Shown here piece after piece: positions 7,881 through 16,756 of a stretch of DNA of 32,541 nucleotides. Position 1 is the first letter of the stretch; every line of letters starts with the position of its first letter. Made by a program: the position numbers and the translations under genes. The stretch is from an uncultured Eubacterium sp. (GTDB taxonomy: Bacteria; Bacillota; Clostridia; Lachnospirales; Lachnospiraceae), in the NCBI GenBank assembly GCA_947385875.1, contig CANDMV010000034.1:1-32541 (forward strand), written 5' to 3'. The notes beneath the pieces were generated by a model that saw nothing but the letters and a program-made list of their open reading frames with translations, made no database searches and was not told the DNA's origin.

Positions 7881-8588
7881 ATGATTAGGGTAGCGATAGT
7901 AGAAGATGATGAATTATATATTACTCAGCTGCAGCAGTATTTGCAGGATTATCAGAAAGAATATGGTGAAGACCTGGATGTGAAGATTTACCGGGACGGA
8001 GATGGGATTACGGCAAATTATAAAGCGCAGCATGATATTATCCTGATGGATATCCAGATGGAATTTGTAGACGGCATGACTGCGGCAGAGGAGATCAGGC
8101 AGAAGGATACAGAAGTTATCATTATGTTTATCACAAATATGCCGCAGTATGCGATCCGTGGATATGAAGTTGGAGCATTGGACTACATTTTAAAACCAGT
8201 TACCTATTTTGCTTTTACACAAAAATTTGGCCGGGCTGTTGCTCGGATAAAGAAGAAGTCGAAAAAATTTATCGTTGTTCAGGTCAAGGGCGGCGTACAC
8301 AGGATGGATGTTTCGAGTATTTACTATATAGAGAGCCAGGCGCATAATCTGATCTATCACACTAAGGACGGTATTTTTGTGTCCAGCGGTACGATGAAGC
8401 AGGCAGAGGAAGCGTTAAATGGCATGAATTTTTCACGAGGGAATAAAGGGTATTTAATTAATCTGGAGCATGTAGAGGGGGTTTTGGATAAATGCGCAGT
8501 CATAAAGGGTGAAAAGCTGCTGTTGAGCCGGCCTAGGACCAATGCATTTATGCAGGATCTGACAAGGTATTGGAGCGAGGTAAAGTAA
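7881..8588 (+). CDS. LytTR-family response regulator (AgrA/VirR type)
   Basis: A 235-residue cytoplasmic regulator. The N-terminal receiver has D9/D10 (VEDDEL), the phosphorylated aspartate D57 (IILMDIQM), a threonine in MFITN and K105 in DYILKPV. From about residue 125 comes a LytTR DNA-binding domain (VKGGVHRMDVSSIYYIES, then RGNKGYLINLEHVEGV). Start 7881 has GGAAGGG six bases before it; the frame is open further upstream but without a better site. The sensor kinase begins two bases after its stop, so the pair is translationally coupled. No peptide-signal (AgrD) or processing (AgrB) gene adjoins it, so the target genes and signal are unknown. Confidence 0.9.
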   Translation: MIRVAIVEDDELYITQLQQYLQDYQKEYGEDLDVKIYRDGDGITANYKAQHDIILMDIQMEFVDGMTAAEEIRQKDTEVIIMFITNMPQYAIRGYEVGALDYILKPVTYFAFTQKFGRAVARIKKKSKKFIVVQVKGGVHRMDVSSIYYIESQAHNLIYHTKDGIFVSSGTMKQAEEALNGMNFSRGNKGYLINLEHVEGVLDKCAVIKGEKLLLSRPRTNAFMQDLTRYWSEVK

Positions 8589-8589
8589 G

Positions 8590-9942
8590 ATGGACGAATG
8601 TGTGGTAGCACAGGCATTTTCAAAACTTCCTGATATTCCAAGGATCTATACGGCTTTAGCGGAATGGCTTGCCTGTCTTTTGTGTATTTTTGAGCTGAAA
8701 CGCTGTATCCACGGGGTGAAGCTTGCGGGAGTCTCTGCACTGATGCTGACAGTGCAGTCTGTTTTTATGATCTTGACCAAAGGCCGTGACGGCATCTTGT
8801 GGTTTCTATTTATGGCAGTGGCGGTGCTGCTGATGGATCTGTTTATTTATATCTGCTGTGACGTTAATGTGCTGGATGCGTTATACAACTGCATCCGGGC
8901 TTTTGTAATTGCTGAGTTTGCTGCCTCTTTAGAGTGGGAGATTCATTGTTATGTCTATTATGAGCTCGGCTTTAAGAGCAAATGGCTGGCGGTTATGCTG
9001 CTGATCGGCGTTTACGGCGTGGTATATCTGGTGATCTGGCAGCTCAACAGAGAGGTTGTGAAAAAAGAAGAATGCGTGAGTGTCTCTATGCGTGAAATCA
9101 TCTTTGCAGCAGCGATTGGGCTGGCGGTGTTTTTTATCAGCAATCTTGGTTTTGCGTATTCGAATACGCCGTTCTGGGGCAGATATCCGGCGGAAATCTT
9201 TAATGCGCGTACATTAATTGATCTCGGAGGGGTGGCGATTTTTTATGCGTATCATATACAGCGGCTGCATCTGCGGTCTCAGCTGGAGCTGGAGAGTATG
9301 GAGATGATATTGAATAATCAGTATGTCCAGTATCAGCAGTCCCAGGATACGTTAGAGCTGATAAATTATAAATACCATGATCTGAAGCACCATATTATCG
9401 CGCTGCGTGCGGAGGAAAATGCGCAGAAAAGAAGCGAATATCTGGACAGGATGGAAGAGGATATTAAGCATTACGGGGCACAGCAGCATACAGGCAATTC
9501 TGTGTTAGATACGCTTTTGACAAGTAAAAGCCTATACTGTGCGAATCAGGACATTTCACTTACGATTGTGGCTGATGGAGCTCTGCTGGATTTTATGGAT
9601 GTCATGGATATTTGTTCGATTTTTGGGAATGCATTAGATAATGCGATTGAGTGTGAGAAGAAGATTGAGGATACGCAGAAACGCATGATTCATTTGTCGG
9701 TATTTTCCCAGAAGACATTTTTGATTATCCGGCTGGAGAATTATTGTGAAGAAGAGCTGCACTTTAAAAGTGAGCTTCCGATTACGACAAAGGCGAATTC
9801 AGATTTTCATGGCTATGGACTTAAAAGCCTGAGACATGCGGTGCATAAGTATGGGGGAGAGGTGGATATCAGTCTTCAGGGAGGATGGTTCAGCCTGAAG
9901 ATCCTGATTCCTTGTCCGAGGATGCTGGCGGCAGAGTCATGA
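8590..9942 (+). CDS. GHKL-domain sensor histidine kinase (AgrC-like)
   Basis: A 450-residue membrane kinase. Residues 20-220 hold about six hydrophobic segments (for example WFLFMAVAVLLMDLFIYICC). A coiled linker follows, then the phospho-acceptor H263 in YKYHDLKHHIIALR. The ATPase is of the GHKL class, with the N-box IFGNALDNAIE (N347) and the G-box HGYGLKSLRHAV near residue 400. It should phosphorylate the LytTR regulator encoded immediately upstream. The ligand is unknown: the membrane part resembles peptide-sensing AgrC-type kinases but no peptide gene is nearby. Apparently intact. Confidence 0.9.
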   Translation: MDECVVAQAFSKLPDIPRIYTALAEWLACLLCIFELKRCIHGVKLAGVSALMLTVQSVFMILTKGRDGILWFLFMAVAVLLMDLFIYICCDVNVLDALYNCIRAFVIAEFAASLEWEIHCYVYYELGFKSKWLAVMLLIGVYGVVYLVIWQLNREVVKKEECVSVSMREIIFAAAIGLAVFFISNLGFAYSNTPFWGRYPAEIFNARTLIDLGGVAIFYAYHIQRLHLRSQLELESMEMILNNQYVQYQQSQDTLELINYKYHDLKHHIIALRAEENAQKRSEYLDRMEEDIKHYGAQQHTGNSVLDTLLTSKSLYCANQDISLTIVADGALLDFMDVMDICSIFGNALDNAIECEKKIEDTQKRMIHLSVFSQKTFLIIRLENYCEEELHFKSELPITTKANSDFHGYGLKSLRHAVHKYGGEVDISLQGGWFSLKILIPCPRMLAAES

Positions 9943-10009
9943 AGGCATCCCATGTGGGTAGATCTAAACCGCTTTGCGATGGGACTTTCAAGGTAAAGAG
10001 GTATGAGGA

Positions 10010-10945
10010 ATGAAATTATCCAGTATTACACTTCAAAATTTCAGGGGAATACGCAGCATGGACATACAGTTAGATGGAAAAAGTACAGTGTTTTTTGGCA
10101 TCAACGGAGTCGGAAAATCTTCTGTTCTGCGGGCTGTGGATTTGTTATATGCGAATATAATTGGCAGGCTGCAGAAAAGCAAAAAACGACTGGCGGAAAT
10201 GAATGAAGACGACATTATGTTTGGAAAGCGAAAGCATCTGTATCAGCAGATTTCTGCTTTCCATCTGAAGCAGAGTTTTCTTATCATAGAGTAATCAGCA
10301 GACAGTATGGAAGAAAACATTCACCGGAACTGAAAAAATTGATTCAATATTTTGAAGAACAGTATCTGACTAAACCTTATGAGGATGAGGACGGGAATAT
10401 GATTTATCTCAGGATGAAAAAAATATGCCGGCCTTTGTCACTTATGGCGTGAATCGGCTGGTAGTAAATATTCCGCTCGAAGTGCCAAAGCAGAAGGAAT
10501 TTGAGAAGCTGAATGCTTTTGACCGGGCAATAGAAAGCAGGATTGATTTTCGTTCCTTATTTGAGTGGTTCCGCCTTCAGGAGGATTTGGAAAATCAGGA
10601 GAAGGTGCGCAGTCATCAGGGTATGGATTATGAAAACCGAGAGCTGAAGGCTGTGCGGACGGCGATGACGGCTATGCTAGATGGTTTTCATCATATACGG
10701 ATTGAGAGACAGTACCTGACAATGATGGTTGAAAAGGATGGGATTTCATTAAATATCAATCAGCTTTCTGACGGAGAAAAGTGTACGATCGCTCTTATCA
10801 GGCATTAGAGGCGAAGGATTATGAAAGGGCCGAAGAATATGCTGACCTAGTGGATGAGATCACGCGGGGCCGCAATGAAAGTTCTGCAAAAGTACGTGTA
10901 TTAATATCAAAAGGGCGCAGGTATGAGAAAAATAGTAAAATATGA
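10010..10945 (+). pseudogene. Decayed PtuA-like AAA ATPase (Septu defence)
   Basis: The N-terminus (ITLQNFRGIRSMDIQLDG, Walker A as FFGINGVGKSS) is that of RecF/OLD-like ABC ATPases. A frameshift follows near 10285. Further on, AFVTYGVNRLVVNIPLEV, FRSLFEWFRLQEDLE and the signature NINQLSDGEKCTIAL match PtuA-type proteins. After the signature the sequence jumps straight to the C-terminal tail (YERAEEYADLVDEI, then KVRVLISKGRRYEK), so the Walker B, D-loop and H-loop regions have been deleted. With a second frame change near 10420 the gene cannot make a working ATPase. It overlaps the HNH remnant downstream as in Septu operons. The family call rests on remembered motif spacing. Confidence 0.7.
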
Positions 10946-11327
10946 TCCTCCGCAATGGTTTGAAGACTGGAAAGCGGCATTTGAAAAAAATCATGGCAGA
11001 AAGGCAAGCTATAAATCAGACTTCCCACAGGAAGAAAAAAGACGTTTGAGGAAAATGTTATTAAAAGAGCAGGGTTATATCTGCTGCTATTGTATGAGAA
11101 GACAGATTCGTGAAGTATCAAAAAAGATAGTGCGTGAATTCGGACTGGATAGTTTTCATCTTGTACGGAGCAGGCGTCTGGCAGTCGAAGCGTCAGAGGT
11201 GTTTGAAGAGCAGGAATATACGGAAGAAGAAGTTCGGGATATCATAGGATGGTATGATTCTATGGATAATGGAAAATATGCGGAATACTGTAATGCGATT
11301 ATCGATGTCTTGAAAGAGGTGGGATGA
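10923..11327 (+). pseudogene. PtuB-like HNH nuclease with internal deletion
   Basis: An open frame of 134 codons starting MRKIVKYDPPQWFEDWKAAF. LLKEQGYICCYCMRR is the first half of an HNH nuclease (zinc CxxC part, residues about 54-60). The frame then passes directly to the family's C-terminal part (VREFGLDSFHLVRSRRLAVEA, then WYDSMDNGKYAEYCNAIIDV). The expected central segment with the HxxH-type catalytic histidines is missing, and the product is much shorter than the roughly 200 residues usual for PtuB. The frame survived the deletion, so a catalytically dead protein could still be made. It follows the ptuA remnant with overlapping frames. Confidence 0.7.
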
Positions 11328-11586
11328 TGTGGGTTCATGGCTTGCAGTGGAACGGATTAAGAAGTCTAATGAGAGCGGTAATGTGGTGACGGGCAATATT
11401 ATTACGATACACAGCAAAAACAATATTATTCAGGGCGGCAGTAAATTAATCGCTGCTGTAGGTCTGGAGGATCTGATTATTGTAGATACCGAAGACGCGA
11501 CACTGATTTGTGATAAAAACAGTGCGCCGGATATAAGGATGGTATTGGAGAATTTGAAAATATGTAACCGAGAGGAATATTTATAA
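11320..11586 (+). pseudogene. manC: C-terminal fragment of mannose-1-phosphate guanylyltransferase
   Basis: Reads WDDVGSWLAVERIK, then VVTGNIITIHSKNNIIQGG, KLIAAVGLEDLIIVDTEDATLI and VLENLKICNREEYL. This is the tail of the ManC/GMPP family that makes GDP-mannose. The nucleotidyltransferase domain is absent. The fragment begins inside the last codons of the HNH remnant (GTGGGATGATGTG is shared by both frames), so the join is a recombination scar. A strong hairpin follows its stop codon, probably the original manC terminator. A GTG at 11329 could start translation but has no ribosome site. Confidence 0.8.
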
Positions 11587-11634
11587 GCAGCAGCTGCGTT
11601 CAGCCTTTGGCTGAATGTAACTGCTGCTTTGGCA
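11586..11634 (+). terminator. Terminator hairpin after the manC fragment
   Basis: AGCAGCAG (from 11586) pairs with CTGCTGCT (11621-11628). An inner stem GTTCAGCC/GGCTGAAT closes on TTT. The trailing T-run is short (CTTTGG). It may also stop transcription from the convergent xre gene. Confidence 0.65.
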
Positions 11635-11638
11635 GCTC

Positions 11639-11977
11639 TTAACACCCATCGATCATAATATCAGCGATTGCCCTGATTATTTTTACATAATGCGAATAAG
11701 TAGCGGCATCTTTTGTCTTGACCCCGTTTAATATATATAAAAGAATCGGATCTGACGGCCTTATAATATTCCATAATATATGATCTGCGCTGATTTCCAG
11801 CTCATTGCATAAAGATACAAAGGTCTCTAAGCTCATAATGCGGGTTTCGCGTTCAATGTGCCCCATAAATGACAGGCTGACATTGCATTTTTCAGGAAGC
11901 TTGTCCTGCGACCAGCCTTTATTCAGACGTGCTGCACGGATTTTGCTTCCTATTTTCTGATAATCTAACTCATTCAT
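11639..11977 (-). CDS. Xre-family helix-turn-helix regulator
   Basis: A 112-residue DNA-binding protein on the minus strand. An HTH_3 domain occupies roughly residues 8-65 (IGSKIRAARLNKGWSQDKL, then VSLSFMGHIERETRIMSLETF and CNELEISADHIL). The C-terminal 45 residues (HYVKIIRAIADIMIDG) look like a small dimerisation helix. AGGAGG precedes the ATG by nine bases on its strand. It stands alone, with a pair of 30-base direct repeats about 70-150 bases upstream that could be its operators. Target genes are unknown. Confidence 0.85.
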   Translation of the reverse strand: MNELDYQKIGSKIRAARLNKGWSQDKLPEKCNVSLSFMGHIERETRIMSLETFVSLCNELEISADHILWNIIRPSDPILLYILNGVKTKDAATYSHYVKIIRAIADIMIDGC

Positions 11978-12044
11978 TCTATGATTCCTCCTAAGTCAGA
12001 GTGTAAGCAGCTGTATACCGGGTAGACTTTAGCTGCGACATGTG

Positions 12045-12130
12045 TACTGTAAGAATTATTTGTTGCTCATAGTAATACTAAAATTATATACGATTATATA
12101 TACTGCAAGCATTATTTGAGTACTCATAGT
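12045..12130. repeat. Two 29-30 bp direct repeats upstream of xre, possible operators
   Basis: The first copy is 12045-12073 (starting TACTGTAAGAATTATTTG, ending CTCATAGT). The second is 12101-12130 (starting TACTGCAAGCATTATTTG, ending CTCATAGT). They are about 25 of 30 identical, 56 bases apart, and separated by an AT-rich stretch that could hold an xre promoter. The rest of the 11978-12344 gap holds the ilvE promoter and nothing else I recognise. Confidence 0.6.
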
Positions 12131-12239
12131 GAAAATTTTTCTTAAGATGCGATAGTTTTTGTTTTACTTCGGGTGTCTGGTCAGGGTGTGAAAAGTAACT
12201 GCTTTTTAATTTAGAAGCATAACAATCTCTGCTCTGTTC

Positions 12240-12268
12240 TTGACAGCAGTAGTGCTTGGGGGTAAAAT
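12240..12268 (+). promoter_or_regulatory. Sigma-A promoter of ilvE
   Basis: A perfect TTGACA (12240-12245), 17 bases, then TAAAAT (12263-12268). Transcription would begin about 70 bases before the ilvE ATG. No T-box or riboswitch-like leader is visible in that short distance. Confidence 0.8.
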
Positions 12269-12344
12269 AATACAAGAAAAAAACAACAAGTTTAACAGCA
12301 GACCGCTGCAAAGCAGGATGCATGATTAGGAAGGTTATGATAAA

Positions 12345-13370
12345 ATGGAAAAAAAGAACATGGACTGGGAAAACATTGGATTCAGCTATCGGAAAACAGA
12401 TAAAAGGTTTGTAGCGAATTATCGGAACGGAGCATGGGAAGAAGGCTCACTGATTACAGATGATACAGTCACGATCAGCGAGTGTGCATGTGTACTCCAG
12501 TATGCGCAGACCTGTTTTGAGGGATTAAAGGCGTATACGACAAAGGATGGGAGAATCGTGACGTTCCGTCCGGATTTAAACGCGGCACGTATGGAGGATT
12601 CCTGCCGGCGTTTAATCATGCCGGTATTTCCTCAGGAAAAGTTTGTAGAAGCAGTAGATGAGGTCGTAAAGGCCAATGCTGCTTATGTGCCGCCTTATGG
12701 TTCCGGCGCTACTTTGTATATCCGCCCATATATGTTTGGCAGCAATGCAGTCATCGGGGTAAAGCCGGCGGATGAATATCAGTTCCGTATCTTTACGACG
12801 CCAGTCGGGCCGTATTTTAAGGGAGGCGTAAAGCCGCTGACTATCCGTGTGTGTGATTACGACCGTGCAGCTCCACATGGAACGGGAGATATTAAAGCAG
12901 GATTAAATTATGCAATGAGCTTATATCCGATTGTAAAAGCACACGAGGAAGGATATGATGAAAATCTGTATCTGGATCCGGGCACAAGAACTTATGTAGA
13001 AGAAACGGGCGGGGCAAATTTCTTATTTGTAACAAAGGATGGTAAGATTGTAACTCCGCTGTCGGACAGCATTCTGCCGTCTATTACCAGACGTTCATTG
13101 ATGGTAGTAGCTGAAAAATATCTGGGTATGCAGGTAGAGCAGAGAAAAGTAGCATTTGAAGAAGTAAAAGATTTCGCTGAATGTGGTCTGTGTGGAACGG
13201 CAGCGGTGATATCTCCGGTCGGCAAGATTGTAGACCACGGGAAAGAAATCTGTCTGCCTAGCGGTATGGAAAAAATGGGGCCGGTTACCCAGAAGCTGTA
13301 TGATACCCTGACAGGAATACAGATGGGGCATATAGAAGCACCAGAAGGCTGGATACGGGAAATCTGTTAA
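12345..13370 (+). CDS. ilvE: Branched-chain amino acid aminotransferase
   Basis: A 341-residue fold-type IV PLP enzyme that interconverts Leu, Ile and Val with their 2-oxo acids using glutamate/2-oxoglutarate. Visible features are the N-terminal CACVLQYAQTCFEGLKAY, YIRPYMFGS, the PLP lysine K184 in GTGDIKAGLNYA, YVEETGGANFLFV, SILPSITRRS and GTAAVISPVG. The length fits the 340-360-residue BCAT class. The ATG at 12345 has AGGAAGG a little far upstream; an alternative ATG lies five codons on. Single gene with its own promoter; no other branched-chain biosynthesis gene is adjacent. Confidence 0.95.
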   Translation: MEKKNMDWENIGFSYRKTDKRFVANYRNGAWEEGSLITDDTVTISECACVLQYAQTCFEGLKAYTTKDGRIVTFRPDLNAARMEDSCRRLIMPVFPQEKFVEAVDEVVKANAAYVPPYGSGATLYIRPYMFGSNAVIGVKPADEYQFRIFTTPVGPYFKGGVKPLTIRVCDYDRAAPHGTGDIKAGLNYAMSLYPIVKAHEEGYDENLYLDPGTRTYVEETGGANFLFVTKDGKIVTPLSDSILPSITRRSLMVVAEKYLGMQVEQRKVAFEEVKDFAECGLCGTAAVISPVGKIVDHGKEICLPSGMEKMGPVTQKLYDTLTGIQMGHIEAPEGWIREIC

Positions 13371-13556
13371 GATCAGTATAGAAACGAAACAGTTTCCGCC
13401 TTTGGCGAAGAGCCGGATTCCCTCTTGGCACAATCTACATGTTCTTATGAACTTTGCAGTTAATGCAAAGTACTGGGCTGAACTGTTACATCATATCGGA
13501 GCATACATCTATTAGTCTGCTGAATGATATAAGAGTGTATGGTCTTGTCGATATTT

Positions 13557-13863
13557 AGGAACTGTTAAGAAATAACTTGTGAATAGTGCGCCGTTCGACA
13601 GCATTGTTTAAAATCAGGCGCATAGCAGAATAGTGCTCCATCCGGACAGAAATTAGAGTTTATCACAGCCTGATTCACGCCATTGCTGCGTTAAAATTTC
13701 TAGCTGATGGATCCGCATCGCCGTCGAAATTTTGCCTTGCACTGACGCGAATCAGACTGCACTAAACTCTAATTTCTGTTCGGATGGAGCACTAGATCTG
13801 ATTTTTAAACAATGCTGCCGGAAAAAGACAAGCAGTATCACAGGTTAATTCTTAACAGTTCTT
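13557..13863. repeat. 307-bp near-palindrome (MITE-like or long hairpin)
   Basis: The left arm starts AGGAACTGTTAAGAA and the right arm ends TTCTTAACAGTTCTT. Inner pairs include CAGCATTGTTTAAAATCAG (13599-13617) with its complement at 13798-13817, and a roughly 30-base stem (13632-13662 with 13760-13794). The centre is GGATCC at 13709-13714. Both arms are about 150 bases with scattered mismatches. Transcribed from either side it would fold into one long hairpin. No ORF lies inside. Confidence 0.85.
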
Positions 13864-13934
13864 TAGTATAAATATAGGTTATTTTTCTGAGAGTGTATAT
13901 CAAATATCTGCGGCGTAATAGTGCCTGCATTAGT

Positions 13935-14147
13935 GCGTGTTTGAAAAATCATTCCCGCGATCTGCATTCCCCGCTTTGTACCCACAGGGCATGATACGGA
14001 TAATTCATCTCAAATTTAAGCGGCGCTGTCGCTGCGATTCATAAATATGGGATAAATTCTCCATATCATGCCTTGTGGGTACAAACTGGGAAGCATATCA
14101 TGCCCTGTGGGTATATCTCACGGAAAGCATTTTCAAACACGCTCTAG
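13935..14147. repeat. About 210-bp inverted-repeat element with nested repeats
   Basis: The outer ends are GCGTGTTTGAAAAAT (13935-13949) and ATTTTCAAACACGC (14129-14142). An inner pair starts TTTGTACCCACAGGGCATGA (13975-14000) and has its complement at 14060-14085. A further copy of CATATCATGCCCTGTGGGTA lies at about 14093-14113. The right end, with adjoining CTCTAGG, recurs at 19956. Part of the inner motif (GGGCATGATATG) recurs at about 30178. Probably a non-autonomous mobile repeat. Confidence 0.75.
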
Positions 14148-14456
14148 GAATTTTTGATGTATGCTATCGGAAAAATAGATAAGTAATTATGCTAAATATC
14201 AGCGGGACAGTGCACTAAATGGTTGTATGACCGATGTTTAATTTAGCTTATACCCAAAGGGTACAACGTAATTAAAGTGCTTCGCACTGAGTAACTAAGG
14301 TATAAACGGGATGGGTCTGTCCATATTTATTGCGTTCAGCGGGACAGGCTCTTTTTCCATACGCGGGGTTATGAACTGTATGCAGCGCAGAGGTTATACT
14401 ATATGCCATTGATAGTCCTGCGAATAAGCTGGGGGAAAAATTCCTATAGTACCTAT

Positions 14457-14600
14457 ATGCGCAATTTAACAACACTAAGATAGCAAACCAGCATGTGCAG
14501 TTTGCACAACACTAAGATAGCAGACCTGTATGTGCAATTTACGCGTTATTAAGAAAGGGGCCTGCACGCGTAATTTACACATCACATCCCCAGATAGAAA
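14457..14600 (+). repeat. Four tandem repeats of 36-37 bp
   Basis: Units begin at 14457, 14493, 14530 and 14566. Each starts like ATGTGCAATTTA. The first two share ACAACACTAAGATAGCA and the last two have drifted. The copies are contiguous with no unique spacers, so not CRISPR. They lie just upstream of the acyltransferase operon and might influence its leader. Confidence 0.75.
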
Positions 14601-14660
14601 TCGCGTCGCGAGGGGACTTTCATAGAAACAGAAATTATAATTATTGAGAAAGAGTTATGA

Positions 14661-15992
14661 ATGAAAGAAGAAAATAACCATAAGCAGTCAACTCTAAAAA
14701 CAAAGCGAAAAGCTTCGAGACGTTCCAGAGAGCCGAAATGGGATAAGCTGGATAATACGGCACACTTATTTCCTGTCATAGCCGGCGACGATATGACGAA
14801 TGTATACCGCATCAGTGTCACGCTGAGAGAGCCTGTCATAGGGGATACCCTTCAGAGGGCGCTTGATATGGTTCTGCCGAAATTTGACGGCTTCAATGTC
14901 CGCCTGCGCCGGGGATTTTTCTGGTACTATTTTGAAGAAAATGGAAAACCGGCACCAGAAGTAAGGGAAGAAAGCACATATCCGTGCCGCTATATTTTGC
15001 AGAATCGGAATAACAGCTATCTGTTTCGTGTAACATATTATAAATGCCGGATTAATCTAGAGGTCTTTCATGTGCTGACAGACGGAATGGGAGGCCTTAA
15101 TTTTTTAAAAGAACTAACTTATCAGTATCTGCGCCTGTCTCATCCAAAGCTGCGTGAAAAGGAGGGAGACCGTCTGAGCGCGGATACGTCGCTGAATCTG
15201 GAAGACAGCTTTCTTACGAATTATAAAAAGAGCCACGCGAAGAATTATCGCTCCGGGCGGGCTTATATTATGAAGGCACCAAGGCTTCGCGCGCAGGAAT
15301 TCGGCGTTATGCACGGGTTTTTGAATATTCCACAGTTAAAGAGCGTATGCCGCAGTCATGAGATGAGTATCAATGAATATCTTGTGGCGCTAGTGGTCTG
15401 GAGCATCTATCAGGGCTGCCTGCATGGTGCGAAGACGGAGCGTCAGATTCGGGCAGCAGTGCCGGTAAATCTGCGCCCATATTTTGACTCGGTGACGACA
15501 AAGAATTTTTTTGTGATGGTATCAGCGGAGTTTCGGATTGAAAAAGAAAGCTATACATTTGAAGAAGTCATGCAGATTGTAAAGGATAGCCTGCGCAGTC
15601 AGATCACGAAAGATAATCTGGAAGATATTTTTTCATATAATGTATCCAATGAAAAAAATCTGGCTATGCGTGCTGTGCCGCTTCCAATCAAGAATCTGGC
15701 GATCCGTTCTGTTTATACGAAGACAGCACTGGCGAATACGACTACAGTGACTAATATAGGTAATGTAAAAGTACGGGAGGCATATGAGCCTTATATCGAA
15801 ATGTTTCAGTCTTTTTTGGCAATGAGCAAAGGTCAGCTGCTGAAAGGAACGATCTGTTCGTATCAGGATACGCTGGTCTTTACATTCAGCTCGGTATTTA
15901 AGGAGCCGATTGTACAGAAGATCTTCTTCAGGAAGCTTGCAGCAGAGGGGCTGGATGTGCAGATCGAAAGCAATGGAGTGTACTATGAATAA
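14661..15992 (+). CDS. Condensation-fold acyltransferase (alcohol acetyltransferase-like)
   Basis: A 443-residue protein of the CoA-dependent acyltransferase / NRPS condensation superfamily. The active-site HxxxDG is intact at H137-G142 (EVFHVLTDGMGGLNFL). A second landmark, AAVPVNLRPYF followed by NFFVMVSAEF (about 265-290), fits the family, as does the paired-lobe length. The first 30 residues are very basic (KTKRKASRRSREPK). There is no carrier-protein or adenylation domain, so it is not part of an NRPS; transfer of an acyl group to an alcohol or lipid is the likely reaction, the substrate unknown. The stop overlaps the next start by eight bases, so the two are co-translated. Confidence 0.75.
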   Translation: MKEENNHKQSTLKTKRKASRRSREPKWDKLDNTAHLFPVIAGDDMTNVYRISVTLREPVIGDTLQRALDMVLPKFDGFNVRLRRGFFWYYFEENGKPAPEVREESTYPCRYILQNRNNSYLFRVTYYKCRINLEVFHVLTDGMGGLNFLKELTYQYLRLSHPKLREKEGDRLSADTSLNLEDSFLTNYKKSHAKNYRSGRAYIMKAPRLRAQEFGVMHGFLNIPQLKSVCRSHEMSINEYLVALVVWSIYQGCLHGAKTERQIRAAVPVNLRPYFDSVTTKNFFVMVSAEFRIEKESYTFEEVMQIVKDSLRSQITKDNLEDIFSYNVSNEKNLAMRAVPLPIKNLAIRSVYTKTALANTTTVTNIGNVKVREAYEPYIEMFQSFLAMSKGQLLKGTICSYQDTLVFTFSSVFKEPIVQKIFFRKLAAEGLDVQIESNGVYYE

Positions 15993-16659
15993 ATGTATCA
16001 AATGTGGAGTGAATATTGTTGACCAGACAGATGTATGCCCGCTCTGCCATTGTGTCGTGGAAGCAGGGGAGGAGGAGCAGGCAGCAGGAAGGTATCCTGA
16101 TATTCGCTTAAAAGGGAGAAAACTGGAGCTGATTGGAAGGATTGTGCTGTTTTTGTCGATTGTTTTAGGGGTATTATCAGTGATTATCAACTTGAAATAT
16201 CAGACAGATATTTGGTGGAGCGCGATTGTAGTCGGAGGACTGGCCTATGTGCTGATTATTATGTTTTTTATGATAGAAAATCAGCACGCAGGCTACCGCA
16301 GTAAAGTAATCATCGGCATGGCATGTGGGATCGCGTATCTTGTACTGATAGACCGTGTATTAGGTTTTCGGCGGTGGTCGCTGAATTATGGCGTTCCGGC
16401 GGTGCTGCTTATTTTTGATATTATGATTATCGTAGTCATGTTTGTAAATATCAGGAATTGGCAGAGCTATCTGCTGTTTCAGATTTTTATGATTTTGTGC
16501 AGTGGAGTCTGTGTGATCTTATGTTATCTGGGCATTATTCAAAATCCGGCTATGAGCTATGCCGCTTTTGGAATTTCCTGGGTGCTGTTTCTGGCATCTT
16601 TTATTATCGGAGGAAAACGGGCAAGCAATGAACTGAAGCGGCGGTTTCATGTGATGTAG
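15985..16659 (+). CDS. Zinc-ribbon membrane protein (DUF6320-like)
   Basis: A 224-residue protein with an N-terminal zinc ribbon (C4, C7, C18, C21: CIKCGVNI then CPLCHCVV) and about six membrane helices from residue 48 on (for example RIVLFLSIVLGVLSVIINL, WSAIVVGGLAYVLIIMFFMI). It ends in a short basic tail. The start at 15985 has GGAG seven bases upstream; the longer frame from 15910 lies wholly inside the acyltransferase gene. Its overlap with the acyltransferase suggests a membrane partner or anchor for it. DUF6320 is my best family match from memory; function unknown. Confidence 0.7.
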   Translation: MNKCIKCGVNIVDQTDVCPLCHCVVEAGEEEQAAGRYPDIRLKGRKLELIGRIVLFLSIVLGVLSVIINLKYQTDIWWSAIVVGGLAYVLIIMFFMIENQHAGYRSKVIIGMACGIAYLVLIDRVLGFRRWSLNYGVPAVLLIFDIMIIVVMFVNIRNWQSYLLFQIFMILCSGVCVILCYLGIIQNPAMSYAAFGISWVLFLASFIIGGKRASNELKRRFHVM

Positions 16660-16756
16660 CGCAGGTCGGCAGTATGAAGTAAAAAAGAACAGTAGAAAAG
16701 TCAGCTGCGGCTTATTTATGGATGGGAAAAGAGAAAGGATAGAAAAGGATAGTAAT

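Larger units (their letters stand above)
13371..14660. other. Gene-free region rich in inverted and tandem repeats
   Basis: No supported coding region lies in these 1,290 bases. They contain the large near-palindrome at 13557, the inverted-repeat element at 13935 and the tandem repeats at 14457, listed separately. The remaining pieces (13371-13556 and 14150-14456) show only small palindromes such as TACCCAAAGGGTA near 14250. A run of non-autonomous element insertions is the likeliest explanation. Confidence 0.6.

Noticed and set aside
12084..12323. Minus-strand 79-codon frame in the xre-ilvE gap
   Set aside because: It overlaps the ilvE promoter and the direct repeats, lacks a ribosome site and has an unlikely composition.
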